DNA of 64,000 nt from Nocardioides sp. Root1257 (GCF_001425175.1 NZ_LMDV01000001.1:1-64000), one strand, 5' to 3'; shown: positions 51,429-60,486, numbered from the stretch's first letter. Notes: generated by a model not told the origin, from the letters alone. A program made the numbers and translations.

Positions 51429-52072
51429 CGGAGCTCCTCCTCGGGGGCCTCCCGCACGTCGGCGGCCGCCCGCCGGCGGCGCCGTCGGACGACGGACAGG
51501 ACGATCAGCACCACCAGGAGCAGCCCGAGGAGCGGTGCGACGCGCTCGAGGACCGTGTTGACCGTGTCGATGTTGTTGCCGGCCTGGCGCCCGACGACCG
51601 TGCAGACGCCGACCCAGAGCGCGGCGCCGGCCATGTTGGCGATCAGGAAGCGGTGCCAGGTCATCTCCGTCAGGCCCGCCACCAGACCATTGGCACGGCG
51701 CAGGAGCGGGACGAAGCGGCCGACGACCACGGTGGCCGTGCCGCGGCGCGCGTAGAACGCCTCGACCCGGTCGAGCAGGTCGTGCGTCACCCCGAAGCGG
51801 CGTCCCAGGCGGATCGCGAGCGGGCGACCGCCGTACCGGCCGATCGCGAAGGCCCCGCACTCGCCCAGCACGGCCGCGGTCCAGGCGACGACGAGCACGG
51901 GGAGCAGGTCGAGGTCGCCCGAGACGGTGTAGATCGCGGCCACGACCAGCGTGGCGTCCCCGGGCACCGGGATGCAGAGGTTGGCGAGGAAGACCATCCC
52001 GGCGACGGCGAAGTACCCGTAGTCGTCGATGTAGGGAGCAACGCTCCCGAACACGCCGGGGAGATCGGTCAT
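51425..52072 (-). CDS. DedA family membrane protein
   Basis: The 215-residue DedA/VTT-domain protein has [30 protein letters not shown] with the conserved FLxxxxxPxPGD-like loop, [17 protein letters not shown], and [23 protein letters not shown] (the R-x3-P motif). The C-terminal helix is followed by a basic-acidic tail. Proteins of this family act as lipid scramblases or flippases for undecaprenyl phosphate or phosphatidylethanolamine. It is divergent from the tetR gene with an inverted repeat between them. Confidence 0.88.
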   Translation of the reverse strand: MTDLPGVFGSVAPYIDDYGYFAVAGMVFLANLCIPVPGDATLVVAAIYTVSGDLDLLPVLVVAWTAAVLGECGAFAIGRYGGRPLAIRLGRRFGVTHDLLDRVEAFYARRGTATVVVGRFVPLLRRANGLVAGLTEMTWHRFLIANMAGAALWVGVCTVVGRQAGNNIDTVNTVLERVAPLLGLLLVVLIVLSVVRRRRRRAAADVREAPEEELR

Positions 52073-52114
52073 GGTTGTGGATCATGCCGTACGACGAGGC
52101 GTCGGCCATCGCCA

Positions 52115-52134
52115 TTTGGCATGAGATTGCCAAA
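52115..52134. promoter_or_regulatory. Inverted-repeat operator between dedA and tetR
   Basis: TTTGGCA (52115-52121) and TGCCAAA (52128-52134) are perfect 7-bp arms around TGAGAT. The site lies in the 115-bp gap between the divergent dedA and tetR genes, a normal place for a TetR autoregulatory operator. Its half-sites CATTTGGCA and TTGCCAA are the same as those between the divergent sulfatase genes. Confidence 0.65.
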
Positions 52135-52187
52135 AGATGTTGCTCGGGCGGTCGCCGCCCGGCCGTGGACGACGTACCCTCTCGCAC

Positions 52188-52790
52188 ATGAGCAAGCCCG
52201 TGGACGGTCGTACGGCGCGGCGGGGTCGCAACAGCGACGCCGTGCTGGACACGGTCCACGAGATGTTCGTCGAGGGGAACTTCTCGCCCGCCGTCGAGGA
52301 CGTCGCGGCCCGCTCCGGGGTGTCGCTGCGATCGGTCTACCGCTACTTCGAGGACACCGAGGCGCTGCTGCACCTGGCCATCGAGCGCCGGATCGCGCTG
52401 GTCGGTGAGCTCTACGGGCTCGACGGCCTCGGCGACGGGACGCAGGAGGAGCGCGTCCTGGCCCTGGTCAACCAGCGTCTGGTGCTGCACAGCAAGCTGG
52501 CTCCCACGATCCGCGCGGCCATGCTCCGCGCGCCGTTCTCGCCCCAGATCGCCGACCAGGTGCGGGCGCGGCGCGACCTGCTCGCCGAGCAGGTCGCGGC
52601 CCAGTTCGCCGAGGAGACCCGCGGCCTCGACAAGGCCCACGGCGAGGAGCTCCTGGCGAGCATCGACGCGCTGTGCTCCTTCGAGTCGATGGAGGCCCTG
52701 CGGGTCCGTCGCGGCCTGTCGCTGACCCGGACCCGTCGGACGCTGGTCGGCGGCGTGACCGCCCTGCTCGCAGGCGCCGGCTCAATCTAG
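52188..52790 (+). CDS. TetR family transcriptional regulator
   Basis: The 200-residue regulator has the TetR DNA-binding domain (about 12-60): [46 protein letters not shown] helical ligand-binding C-terminal domain follows. ATG at 52188 is used; residues encoded upstream at 52137 are not TetR-like. The gene is flanked by two operator-like palindromes, one in its promoter (52115-52134) and one at its stop codon (52784-52814). It probably controls the nearby sulfate-ester genes; the ligand is unknown. Confidence 0.85.
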   Translation: MSKPVDGRTARRGRNSDAVLDTVHEMFVEGNFSPAVEDVAARSGVSLRSVYRYFEDTEALLHLAIERRIALVGELYGLDGLGDGTQEERVLALVNQRLVLHSKLAPTIRAAMLRAPFSPQIADQVRARRDLLAEQVAAQFAEETRGLDKAHGEELLASIDALCSFESMEALRVRRGLSLTRTRRTLVGGVTALLAGAGSI

Positions 52791-52814
52791 TGACACAGTC
52801 ACTGCCACTAGATT
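52784..52814. promoter_or_regulatory. Nested palindrome operator upstream of the DUF1330-like / alkylsulfatase-like operon
   Basis: AATCTAGTG (52784-52792) and CACTAGATT (52806-52814) are perfect 9-bp arms. The left part also forms an inner repeat AGTGAC-ACA-GTCACT (52789-52803). The TAG stop of tetR is inside the first arm. It lies 26 bases before the GTG of the next gene and overlaps the expected promoter, as for a TetR-type or other dimeric repressor. Confidence 0.65.
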
Positions 52815-52839
52815 AGCCTCCGGGACGAAGGAGGCAGAC

Positions 52840-53466
52840 GTGGCGGCACACACCGAGGAGTCCAGGTACGGCGAGCTGGACCACGCCTACGTCGCCCGGC
52901 TCCGTACGCTGCCGGCCGCCGACGACTCGCCGTTCCTGATGCTGAACCTGATGCGCTACCGCGACCTGGCCGACTACCCGGCCGGTCATCCCGACGCCGG
53001 CGCCGGCCTGAGCGGCAGGGAGGCCGACGACCGGTACGCGCCGCTCGACATCCTGCACGAGCTCGGGGCCAGGATCGTCCTCTTCGGCGACTGCGTGCCG
53101 GGCTCGCACTGGGACCGGGTCGCGGTCGTGCGCTACCCGTCGGTCCGGTCGTTCGTCGACATGCAGGAGCGCCCCGACTTCATCGAGCGGCACGTCCACA
53201 AGGACGCCGGCATGCTCGAGACGATCATCGCGGTCTGCCGTCCGGTCGGTGGCTCGACGGACGGCGCCGGGCGCATCGCCGTGGAGCTGCTCGGTCCGGA
53301 CGCCGCCGTCCCGGAGCCCGGTGCGGGACGCCTCGTCCTCCAGGTGGACGGGACCCCGGTCGGCGACGGCCGGGCCTGGGCGTTCGCCGTCGTCACCGCC
53401 GTGCCTCCCGCCCCCGCCACGCCGGACGCGGTCGTGGTCGACGCCCTCATCCAGGAGCTGCCGTGA
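52840..53466 (+). CDS. DUF1330/EthD-like dimeric alpha-beta-barrel protein
   Basis: The 208-residue protein has a core like DUF1330: PFLMLNLMRYRDLADYPAGH, LGARIVLFGDCV, and WDRVAVVRYPSVRSFVDMQERPDF. A second, weaker beta-rich half follows. Such proteins are small ferredoxin-fold dimers, often accessory to catabolic or polyketide enzymes. GTG at 52840 follows a GAAGGAGG ribosome site. Its stop overlaps the next gene (GTGA), so it works with the alkylsulfatase-like enzyme. Confidence 0.7.
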   Translation: MAAHTEESRYGELDHAYVARLRTLPAADDSPFLMLNLMRYRDLADYPAGHPDAGAGLSGREADDRYAPLDILHELGARIVLFGDCVPGSHWDRVAVVRYPSVRSFVDMQERPDFIERHVHKDAGMLETIIAVCRPVGGSTDGAGRIAVELLGPDAAVPEPGAGRLVLQVDGTPVGDGRAWAFAVVTAVPPAPATPDAVVVDALIQELP

Positions 53467-54722
53467 GCATCATCGACGTCGCCGACGACCTCTGGACCGG
53501 CAAGCGCCGGATCGAGGACACCCACCCCTTCTCGCTGTCCGGCGAGGCCGAGGAGATCACCGACGGCGTCGCCTTCGTTCCGGCGTTCGCCAACGTCGCG
53601 GCGCTGGCGACCGACGACGGCCTGACCCTGGTGGACACCGGCAGTGCGCCGTTCGCCCAGCACGTCCACGACACGCTGCGGCGCTGGAACACCACCCGCC
53701 TGAACACCGCCGTCTTCTCCCACGGCCACATCGACCACGTCTTCGGGGTCGCGCCGTTCGAGGAGGAGGCGCGGGACCGCGGCTGGGCGGCGCCCCGGGT
53801 CGTCGCCCACGAGCGGATGCCCGCCCGGTTCGACCGCTACGTCCTGACCGCCGGCTACAACGAGGTCATCAACCAGCGCCAGTTCGGGCTGCCCGACCTG
53901 CGCTGGCCGCGCGAGTACCGCTACCCGGACGAGACGTACGCCGACGCCACGTCGCTCACCGTCGGCGGCCTCCGGCTCGACCTCACGCACTGCAAGGGCG
54001 AGACCGACGACCACACCTACACGTGGGTCCCGGAGCGCAAGGTGCTCTGCAGCGGTGACCTCTTCATCTGGGCCTCGCCCAACGCCGGCAACCCGCAGAA
54101 GGTCCAGCGCTACCCGCGCGAGTGGGCCGCCGGGCTGCGGACGATGGCCGGCCTCGGCGCCGAGGTCCTGCTGCCCGGGCACGGGGTGCCGGTGATCGGG
54201 GCCGACCGGATCCGGCAGGCGCTCACCGACAGCGCCGACCTCCTCGACCACCTCCACGACGAGACCGTCGCGATGATGAACGCCGGCGCCCGCCTCGACG
54301 AGATCGTGCACACCGTCCGCGGCCCCGAGCACCTGCTGGAGCGGCCCTACCTGCGGCCGGTCTACGACGAGCCGGAGTTCGTCGTACGCAACGTCTGGCG
54401 GCTGTACGGCGGCTGGTGGGACGGCGACCCGGCCCACCTGAAGCCCGCTCCGGCCGCCGAGCTCGCCGCCGAGCTGGCGTCGCTCGTCGGCGGCCCGTCC
54501 CGGCTGGCCGACCGGGCCCTCGCGCTGCTCGAAGCGGGCGACGAGCGTCTCGCCGGGCACCTCGCCGAGCTCGCGTCGCAGGCGGCGCCCGGCGACCCCG
54601 CGATCGCGTCGGTGCGCGCGCAGGTCTTCGCGACCCGCGCGGCCCACGAGGCGTCGACGATGTCGCAGGGCGTCTTCAGCTGGGCGGCGCGGGAGTCCGA
54701 GGCGGACGCTCAGTCGATGTAG
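53463..54722 (+). CDS. Alkylsulfatase-like metallo-beta-lactamase-fold hydrolase
   Basis: The 419-residue protein has the zinc motif SHGHIDHVFG (HxHxDH), a GDLFIWASPNAGNPQKVQR segment and an alkylsulfatase-dimerisation-like region (RPYLRPVYDEPEFVVRNVWR, LYGGWWDGDPAHL). These are features of class III alkylsulfatases (SdsA type). It lacks a signal peptide and the C-terminal SCP-2 domain, and is shorter than SdsA (about 650). GTG at 53463 overlaps the upstream gene. The 3' end overlaps the convergent membrane-protein gene by 13 bases. It fits the sulfate-ester theme of this region, but the substrate is not proven. Confidence 0.78.
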   Translation: MSIIDVADDLWTGKRRIEDTHPFSLSGEAEEITDGVAFVPAFANVAALATDDGLTLVDTGSAPFAQHVHDTLRRWNTTRLNTAVFSHGHIDHVFGVAPFEEEARDRGWAAPRVVAHERMPARFDRYVLTAGYNEVINQRQFGLPDLRWPREYRYPDETYADATSLTVGGLRLDLTHCKGETDDHTYTWVPERKVLCSGDLFIWASPNAGNPQKVQRYPREWAAGLRTMAGLGAEVLLPGHGVPVIGADRIRQALTDSADLLDHLHDETVAMMNAGARLDEIVHTVRGPEHLLERPYLRPVYDEPEFVVRNVWRLYGGWWDGDPAHLKPAPAAELAAELASLVGGPSRLADRALALLEAGDERLAGHLAELASQAAPGDPAIASVRAQVFATRAAHEASTMSQGVFSWAARESEADAQSM

Positions 54723-57055
54723 TCCTCCTTGCGCAGCCAGCGCAGGGCCCACGCGCCGTAGATCGGCGGGAGGTACGACGTCGCAAGTCGTTGGGTGACC
54801 GCGACCGCGAACGCGGGGCCGCTGTCCATCCCGACCGCGACCAGGCCGGCCGCGATCGCCGCCTCGGCGACGCCGACGTTGCCGGGCACCGGGATGATCG
54901 CGGCGAAGGCGGCGGCGGCCGCGGTCACGAAGAGCGCGGTGCCGTAGGAGATCGACGGCTGCAGCCCCTGGACCATGCAGGCCAGGGCGACCGCGGTGAT
55001 CATCAGGGACGCGAGGTTGGTGCCGAACAGCCCGAGCGCACGGGCGGGGCTCTCGGTCACCACCCGGAGGGAGTCCCAGGCGCTGCGCACCGCGGTCACG
55101 GTGTAGCGGCGCAGCTTCGGCACCACCGCGATGGCGATCGCCGACAGCACCACCGCGACGGCGATGTAGACCAGGATGCGGTCGAGGTTGTCGGGTCCCG
55201 AGAGGTCGACGTCGGGCATGTTCGACGCGAGGAGCAGCGCCACGAGCACGACGACCACGTTCGCCATGGTGCCGGCGAAGGAGTCCAGCGCGGTCGCCGT
55301 GACCGCGGCCGCAGGCCCCTCGCCGAAGCGACGCAGGAAGGTCGTGTAGAGCGCGACCCGGCCGAGGGTGGCCGAGATCGCGAGCCCGATGGTCTTCACG
55401 CCGTACTGCAGCTGCACGAGAGGCCCGAGCGGGAGCCGGGTGCGGACCGTCGACATGGCGGTGCCGGCATCGGCGATCGAGGTGAGCTGCGCGACCACGA
55501 GCCCGATCGCGACCCAGGCCCACGTCGCGTTGCGCCAGGTGTCCAGCACGGTCTCCCAGTCGAGCTCGATCAGCATGCTCAGCAGGCCGTACGCCGCCAG
55601 CAGGATCAGGCCGGTCTGGAGGAGGTCGCGCCACCGGATCCGGACGATCTCCGCAGGTTCGGGCGCGGGCGCCCCGGTGCGGTCCGAGATCAGCTCGCCG
55701 ATCCGGGTGAGGGCCGTCTTCAGCTCGGAGCCGGGCATCGACCTCGGCATGGCGGCGCGCTGCAGGTAGGGCTGGGCGGCGGCGACCGCGTCGGCGCCGA
55801 GGCCGGCCACGGCCGCGTCGACCGCGCGCTCGGGGCCGACCTGCAGCGACTGGCTGGCCAGCAGGACGGCGACGTCGCGCGCCCGCTGGGCGTCCGTGGC
55901 CGCGACGGTGCCCGACGCCCACTCCGAGAGCACCGGGCCGCGCGCCGTCGTCGCGATCCGCTCGAGCGTCAGCTCCCCATGGGTGATGCCGGCCGCGTGC
56001 ATCCGCGACACCGCACCCCATACGTCGCGCAGCGTGTCGTCGCCGATCGTCTCGGCATCCGCCAACGGGCGTCCCGGACGGCCGAGGACGAGCACCGCGT
56101 CGCCGTCCGTCTCGGCAGCCGCGACGACGTCGTCGACGAGGACGCCGGCACGCTCGGCGAGGATCGTCAGCAGCGCCTCGTGCTCGACCAGCTGGAGCCG
56201 GGTCGCCCCCGGGGCAGCCTGGTCGCGATAGAGCAGCATCCGCCACCACCGCGACGCGCGGTGGGCGTCGGCGGCGTCGCGACCGTAGACCTTGACCAGC
56301 AGGGGGCGGCCCGCCTCCTCGTCGGCGTACAGGATGCGAGCGCCCCACGGCTGGCGCTCGGCGAACCGGAGCCCGGTGACGTCGAGCCCGAGCGCCTCGA
56401 GGCTGGCGTCGACCCGGCGCAGGTCGGGGTGGCCGCCCGGGGAGCCGAAGAGCACCAGCGCGGCCCCGGCGCCGGTGATGCCGAGCGCCAGCGCACCCAT
56501 CACGTCGGTGGGCCCGGCGATGCCGATCGCCCAGGCGGCGAAGCACTGCAGCACGACGATGGCGACGTGAAGGCGCCGGTAGGCGAAGACGACCCAGGGA
56601 CGCAGCGCGAGCAGCGCGGCCGTGACCATGGCGACCCGGATGGTCGGGAAGCCGTGGGGCGACCCGGACCGCACCGGTCCCGGGTCCAGCTCCGGCAGGC
56701 CGGCGCCGGCGAGCCAGGACGCGACGAACGTGCCGCCGATGGCCACGCCCAGGGCGACCACCAGCGTGAGCGGGAGGACACCGCGGCGGGGGAGCGTGAG
56801 CACGACCGCCACCGCCACGACGACGACGTAGACCGCGCCGAGCGTGTAGGTCGCGTCGAAGAGCGCGGTCACCCAGCGCGGCAGGTCGTCGGCGACGTGC
56901 CGGACCGCGTCGTCGAGGACGCCGCGGTGCTCGGCGGCTCGCACGCTCGCGAGCGCGACGACGACGCCGAGCACGAGCAGGATGACGGCGATCGGGCGTC
57001 GGGTCAGGTTGCTGCCCTTGACGAAGAAGCGCGCCCGCGGCGCGAGCTCAGCCAC
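54710..57055 (-). CDS. Membrane protein with central pseudokinase-like domain and C-terminal flippase-like (LPG synthase TM) domain
   Basis: The 781-residue protein has an N-terminal block of about six helices (1-215) and a cytoplasmic kinase-like domain (about 225-460). The C-terminal block of about seven helices (490-770) is of the lysylphosphatidylglycerol-synthase TM / UPF0104 type, with GNVGVAEAAIAAG typical of that family. The kinase region has HGELTLERI where HxDxxxxN is expected and SEW where DFG is expected, so catalysis is doubtful. GTG at 57055 lies eight bases inside the upstream holin-phosphodiesterase gene, so the two are coupled. A role in envelope lipid or glycan transport is likely. 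Confidence 0.78.
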   Translation of the reverse strand: MAELAPRARFFVKGSNLTRRPIAVILLVLGVVVALASVRAAEHRGVLDDAVRHVADDLPRWVTALFDATYTLGAVYVVVVAVAVVLTLPRRGVLPLTLVVALGVAIGGTFVASWLAGAGLPELDPGPVRSGSPHGFPTIRVAMVTAALLALRPWVVFAYRRLHVAIVVLQCFAAWAIGIAGPTDVMGALALGITGAGAALVLFGSPGGHPDLRRVDASLEALGLDVTGLRFAERQPWGARILYADEEAGRPLLVKVYGRDAADAHRASRWWRMLLYRDQAAPGATRLQLVEHEALLTILAERAGVLVDDVVAAAETDGDAVLVLGRPGRPLADAETIGDDTLRDVWGAVSRMHAAGITHGELTLERIATTARGPVLSEWASGTVAATDAQRARDVAVLLASQSLQVGPERAVDAAVAGLGADAVAAAQPYLQRAAMPRSMPGSELKTALTRIGELISDRTGAPAPEPAEIVRIRWRDLLQTGLILLAAYGLLSMLIELDWETVLDTWRNATWAWVAIGLVVAQLTSIADAGTAMSTVRTRLPLGPLVQLQYGVKTIGLAISATLGRVALYTTFLRRFGEGPAAAVTATALDSFAGTMANVVVVLVALLLASNMPDVDLSGPDNLDRILVYIAVAVVLSAIAIAVVPKLRRYTVTAVRSAWDSLRVVTESPARALGLFGTNLASLMITAVALACMVQGLQPSISYGTALFVTAAAAAFAAIIPVPGNVGVAEAAIAAGLVAVGMDSGPAFAVAVTQRLATSYLPPIYGAWALRWLRKEDYID

Positions 57056-59066
57056 GGAGGTCCTTCCGGTGCCCGACCTGCTCCAGCCAGCCGACCAGCA
57101 CGCGGTGCAGGGCATCTGCTCCCACGACCATCTCCTCAGGCATCTCGAAGTCGACCGGGTGCACGATCATGCCGCGGTCCTGCCAGCCGCCGAGCCCGCC
57201 GTGGCACGCGACCAGGCCCTCGAAGGCCGCGACCTCGTCCATCTCGTCGATCAGGCTGTTCACGTAGATGTCCGGTGCCTCCGGCATCGTGGCCGCGCGG
57301 AGCACGAACTGCGGTGCGTGGGGCCCGAACCTCGCCAGGGGATCGACGCCTACGACGACGCTGTCGCGCACGTGGTGCTCGCCGCCGGGGCCGAGGGCCA
57401 CCGGTCCGTGCTCCACGGTGTGGACGACGGTGAACCCGATGCCCGGGTGCGCCACCAGCCCGGCCACGAGGCCGGGGTAGCGCGCGGTGATCTCGTCGAG
57501 GGTCAGGCGCCGCTGCTCGCCGGTCACGTAGATGAGTCCCAGGTTGCCGGACCCGAAGACGAGGAACTGCTCGTCGGGCTTGCGCGCGTCGGGCTCGCGC
57601 GTCTCGAACGTGTCGGCGGTGATGCGGTCGGAGGCCCGCTCGAGCGCCCGCCCGACGACGGAGTCGTGGGACGCGTTGCCGGCGACCATGGAGTTGAGCG
57701 CGCCGCTGCCCTCGGCGTTCTCGACCGATGCGATCGCGGCGGTGTCGGCGAGGCGGGCGACGAGCGCGGCGAGGTCCTCGCCGTACCGGTCCGCGAAGAT
57801 GGCGCCCTGCGACTGGCCGTGGTCCGAGAGCACGACGATGTGGTAATTCCGCGGGGCCACCTCGGCCACCGCCTCGATCTGGGCGAGCACGGCGTCGATG
57901 CCGGCCAGGGCGTCCAGTGACTCGGGCTGGAGGATCCCCGCGTGGTGGGCCACCGCGTCGTAGTCGACGTAGTCGACGTAGATGCTGCGCCGGCCCTTCA
58001 GCATCGCGTCGGCGACCAGCGTCGTGTTGAGGTCGCGGATCACGCCGCTCAGCGCGGCCCGCTCCCCGGCGAACGCCCAGCCACGGTGGACGCGGGGTCG
58101 GATGTCGCGGCGCTTGGCCCGGGTCGCCTGGAACCGCTCCCGCACGATCTCGCTCAGTGCACGGGACATGCTCCGGGTGAAGCCGTTGGGACGGGCGAGG
58201 TACTCCGACACGGTCCGGCGGGACTCGCGCGTCTCGTTGCCGCGGCCGATCGCGCTCATGGTCGCGTACGCCGTGGTCGCGTCGCCCGTGAAGAGGTTGC
58301 TGACCGACACCCCGTCGTCGGCCAGCAGGCCGCGCCCGTCGGAGTGGGAGGCCTCGATCAGTGCGGCGTCGGCGGGCCGGTTGGCGACGTACACCTTGCC
58401 GCTGGGGCGGTCGAGCCACCGGAAGGCCGGGATGCCCTCGATGGTGCCGTGCAGGATGCCCATCTGGCTGGCCGGCGTCGTCGCCGGGAGCTTCGGCCGC
58501 CACTCGGCCTGGCGGTGGGTGCCGGAGCGGACCCAGCGCGACAGGGTGGGCAGGGTGCCGGCCCGGACGCACCAGTCGAGGACGGGGTAGGGCACCCCGT
58601 CGGCCTGGATGAAGACGACCCCGGGCACGTCGGGGTCGTCGAGCGTGACCCGCTTGCGGTGCGCGCGGCGCAGGAGCGAGGCCGTGACGGCGTCGTTGGT
58701 GCCGGCGGTGCCCACCCACACGAGCAGGGTGGAGACCGCCGCGACGATCCACGACGCGAGCAGCGCCCAGCCAAGGTCCGCGGCCCCGCCGCCCTGGGGC
58801 AGGTAGACGACGACCCACACCGCCAGCGCCTGGCCGAACAGGCCGGCCAGCACGGCGCCGAGCCACCCGAGCAGGACGGCTCCCCGGACCAGCAGGAACC
58901 GGAGCACGACCCCGCACGCGGCAATCAGCACCGCGACGACGACGGCCTCCTCCCAGGACCCGATGTCGAAGCCCGGGACCACCCACGACGCCACCACCAG
59001 GCCGACCGTCGCGCCGACGAGCGCCAGCAGCGCGCGGCCGAGGTCGCCCAGACGGAGCCGTCCCAT
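57048..59066 (-). CDS. Holin-like membrane domain fused to alkaline-phosphatase-fold phosphodiesterase
   Basis: The 672-residue protein starts with four helices (about 10-130) of the phage-holin-4 superfamily type (LVVASWVVPGFDIGSW, LFGQALAVWVVVYL). It continues with a type I phosphodiesterase/nucleotide pyrophosphatase domain (about 150-600) with GVVFIQADGVPYPVLDW and DVDYVDYDAVAHHAG-like metal segments and VVLSDHGQSQGA. The enzyme domain is probably on the outer face and may act on envelope phosphodiesters. It is the first gene of a two-gene operon with the flippase-like protein; ATG at 59066. Confidence 0.85.
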   Translation of the reverse strand: MGRLRLGDLGRALLALVGATVGLVVASWVVPGFDIGSWEEAVVVAVLIAACGVVLRFLLVRGAVLLGWLGAVLAGLFGQALAVWVVVYLPQGGGAADLGWALLASWIVAAVSTLLVWVGTAGTNDAVTASLLRRAHRKRVTLDDPDVPGVVFIQADGVPYPVLDWCVRAGTLPTLSRWVRSGTHRQAEWRPKLPATTPASQMGILHGTIEGIPAFRWLDRPSGKVYVANRPADAALIEASHSDGRGLLADDGVSVSNLFTGDATTAYATMSAIGRGNETRESRRTVSEYLARPNGFTRSMSRALSEIVRERFQATRAKRRDIRPRVHRGWAFAGERAALSGVIRDLNTTLVADAMLKGRRSIYVDYVDYDAVAHHAGILQPESLDALAGIDAVLAQIEAVAEVAPRNYHIVVLSDHGQSQGAIFADRYGEDLAALVARLADTAAIASVENAEGSGALNSMVAGNASHDSVVGRALERASDRITADTFETREPDARKPDEQFLVFGSGNLGLIYVTGEQRRLTLDEITARYPGLVAGLVAHPGIGFTVVHTVEHGPVALGPGGEHHVRDSVVVGVDPLARFGPHAPQFVLRAATMPEAPDIYVNSLIDEMDEVAAFEGLVACHGGLGGWQDRGMIVHPVDFEMPEEMVVGADALHRVLVGWLEQVGHRKDLRG

Positions 59067-59160
59067 GGCGCGAACCTAGCGGCTCCGCACCGGACCGGGG
59101 GTCACCCGCTGCGGGGGAGGCGAGAGCAATGCGATGGGCACGATGCCGGAGGGATGTGCC

Positions 59161-59189
59161 TTGTCACGGGCCCGTTCGTGGCGTATAAT
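59161..59189 (+). promoter_or_regulatory. Near-consensus sigma-70-type promoter, leaderless transcript predicted
   Basis: TTGTCA (59161-59166) and TATAAT (59184-59189) are separated by exactly 17 bases, a near-consensus housekeeping promoter. The ATG of the HNH gene begins seven bases after the -10 box, at the expected transcription start, and no ribosome site is present. The mRNA should therefore be leaderless. Confidence 0.85.
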
Positions 59190-59196
59190 CGAACGC

Positions 59197-60486
59197 ATGT
59201 TCGATCTCGACGAGTCACTCGGCGCACCGCTGCTGCGGTCGGTGACAGTCGTGCTCGCTGAGTCCGCGCTGAGCCCGGACCGGGCCGGACAGGTCGACGA
59301 GATCCGGGCGCTCGAGGAGCTGGTCTGCGCCGCCCAGGCCCGTCAGCTGCGCCTGGCCGCGGCCCTCGACGCCGACAGCGCCCAGGGGCGCGGGGTGGCG
59401 GAGGAGGTCGCACTGGCCCGCCGAGAGTCGCCGCACCGCGGCCGCCTGCACCTCTCCCTGGCCCGCATCGCACCCGAGCTGCCGCACACCATGGAGGCGT
59501 TCCGTCGCGGACTGGTCACGGAGTGGCGGGTCGTCACCATCGCCCGCGAGACCGCGTGCGTGTCCCGCGAGGACCGCCTCGCGATCGACCGCGCGCTCGC
59601 CCAGGACGCCGACGCGTTGAGCGCGTTGTCCGACCGGGCCGTGCTCGGCGAGGTCCGCACCCTCGTCGCCCGTCTGGATCCCGCTGCGGTTGCCGAACGA
59701 CGCCGCCGCGCCGAGACCGAGCGCCGGGTCACGATGCGTCCTGCCCCCGACACGATGGTCTACCTCACCGCGCTCCTTCCGGTCGCGGAGGGCGTCGCGG
59801 CGTACGCCGCGCTCCGCGACCGGGCCGACACCGCCCGCGCCGGCGGCGATCCCCGCAGCCGCGGGCAGGTCATGGCCGACACGCTCGTCACCCGCCTCAC
59901 CGGTCGCCCGTCCAGCGCGGACGGGCGGCCGGTCGTCCCGGTTTCGGTCGGGCTGGTCATGACCGACCGGGCTCTGCTCGCGGGCGCCCACGACGCGGCG
60001 GCCCTCCTCGACCACGGACCCATCCCCGCCGACCTGGCCCGCGAGCTCGTGCTCCGCAACCTCGACGCCGGCACTCGCACCTGGGTCCGCCGCCTCTACG
60101 CCGCCCCCGCCGCCGGGCAGCTCGTCGCCATGGACTCGCACCACCGCCGCTTCCCGACCCGGCTCGCCGCGTTCTTGCGCCACCGCGACCAGTGGTGCCG
60201 GAGCCCCTGGTGCAACGCCCCCATCCGCCACGCCGACCACGTCACCGCGGCCGCCGATGGCGGTCCCACCACCGCCACCAGCGGTCAGGGTCTCTGCGAG
60301 TCCTGCAACTACGCGAAGCAAGCCCCCGGCTGGCACCACGAACCCCGTCCCGGCCCCGACGACCACACCATCGAGATCACCACCCCGACAGGGCACACCT
60401 ATCAGTCGACCGCGCCCCCGCTGGCGGGGCTCCGACATCCCGCCTTTCGGCAGGTCGACGACGGACGCTGGATCCTGATCGCGTGA
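59197..60486 (+). CDS. DUF222 / 13E12-type HNH endonuclease-like protein
   Basis: The 429-residue protein has an N-terminal DUF222 domain (about 10-310), found in the multicopy 13E12 family of actinobacteria. The C-terminal HNH nuclease motif is HADHVTAAADGGPTT...GLCESCNYAK, with zinc Cys pairs CRSPWCN and CESCN. It is probably a DNA endonuclease; the biological role of the family is unclear. ATG at 59197 sits at the predicted transcription start. Paralogues usually occur elsewhere in such genomes and could confuse assembly. Confidence 0.87.
   Translation: MFDLDESLGAPLLRSVTVVLAESALSPDRAGQVDEIRALEELVCAAQARQLRLAAALDADSAQGRGVAEEVALARRESPHRGRLHLSLARIAPELPHTMEAFRRGLVTEWRVVTIARETACVSREDRLAIDRALAQDADALSALSDRAVLGEVRTLVARLDPAAVAERRRRAETERRVTMRPAPDTMVYLTALLPVAEGVAAYAALRDRADTARAGGDPRSRGQVMADTLVTRLTGRPSSADGRPVVPVSVGLVMTDRALLAGAHDAAALLDHGPIPADLARELVLRNLDAGTRTWVRRLYAAPAAGQLVAMDSHHRRFPTRLAAFLRHRDQWCRSPWCNAPIRHADHVTAAADGGPTTATSGQGLCESCNYAKQAPGWHHEPRPGPDDHTIEITTPTGHTYQSTAPPLAGLRHPAFRQVDDGRWILIA

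Noticed and set aside
53133..56546. Minus-strand open frame of 1137 codons across the alkylsulfatase-like and flippase-like genes
   Set aside because: It is out of frame with the real genes on both strands and has no domain or start signal.
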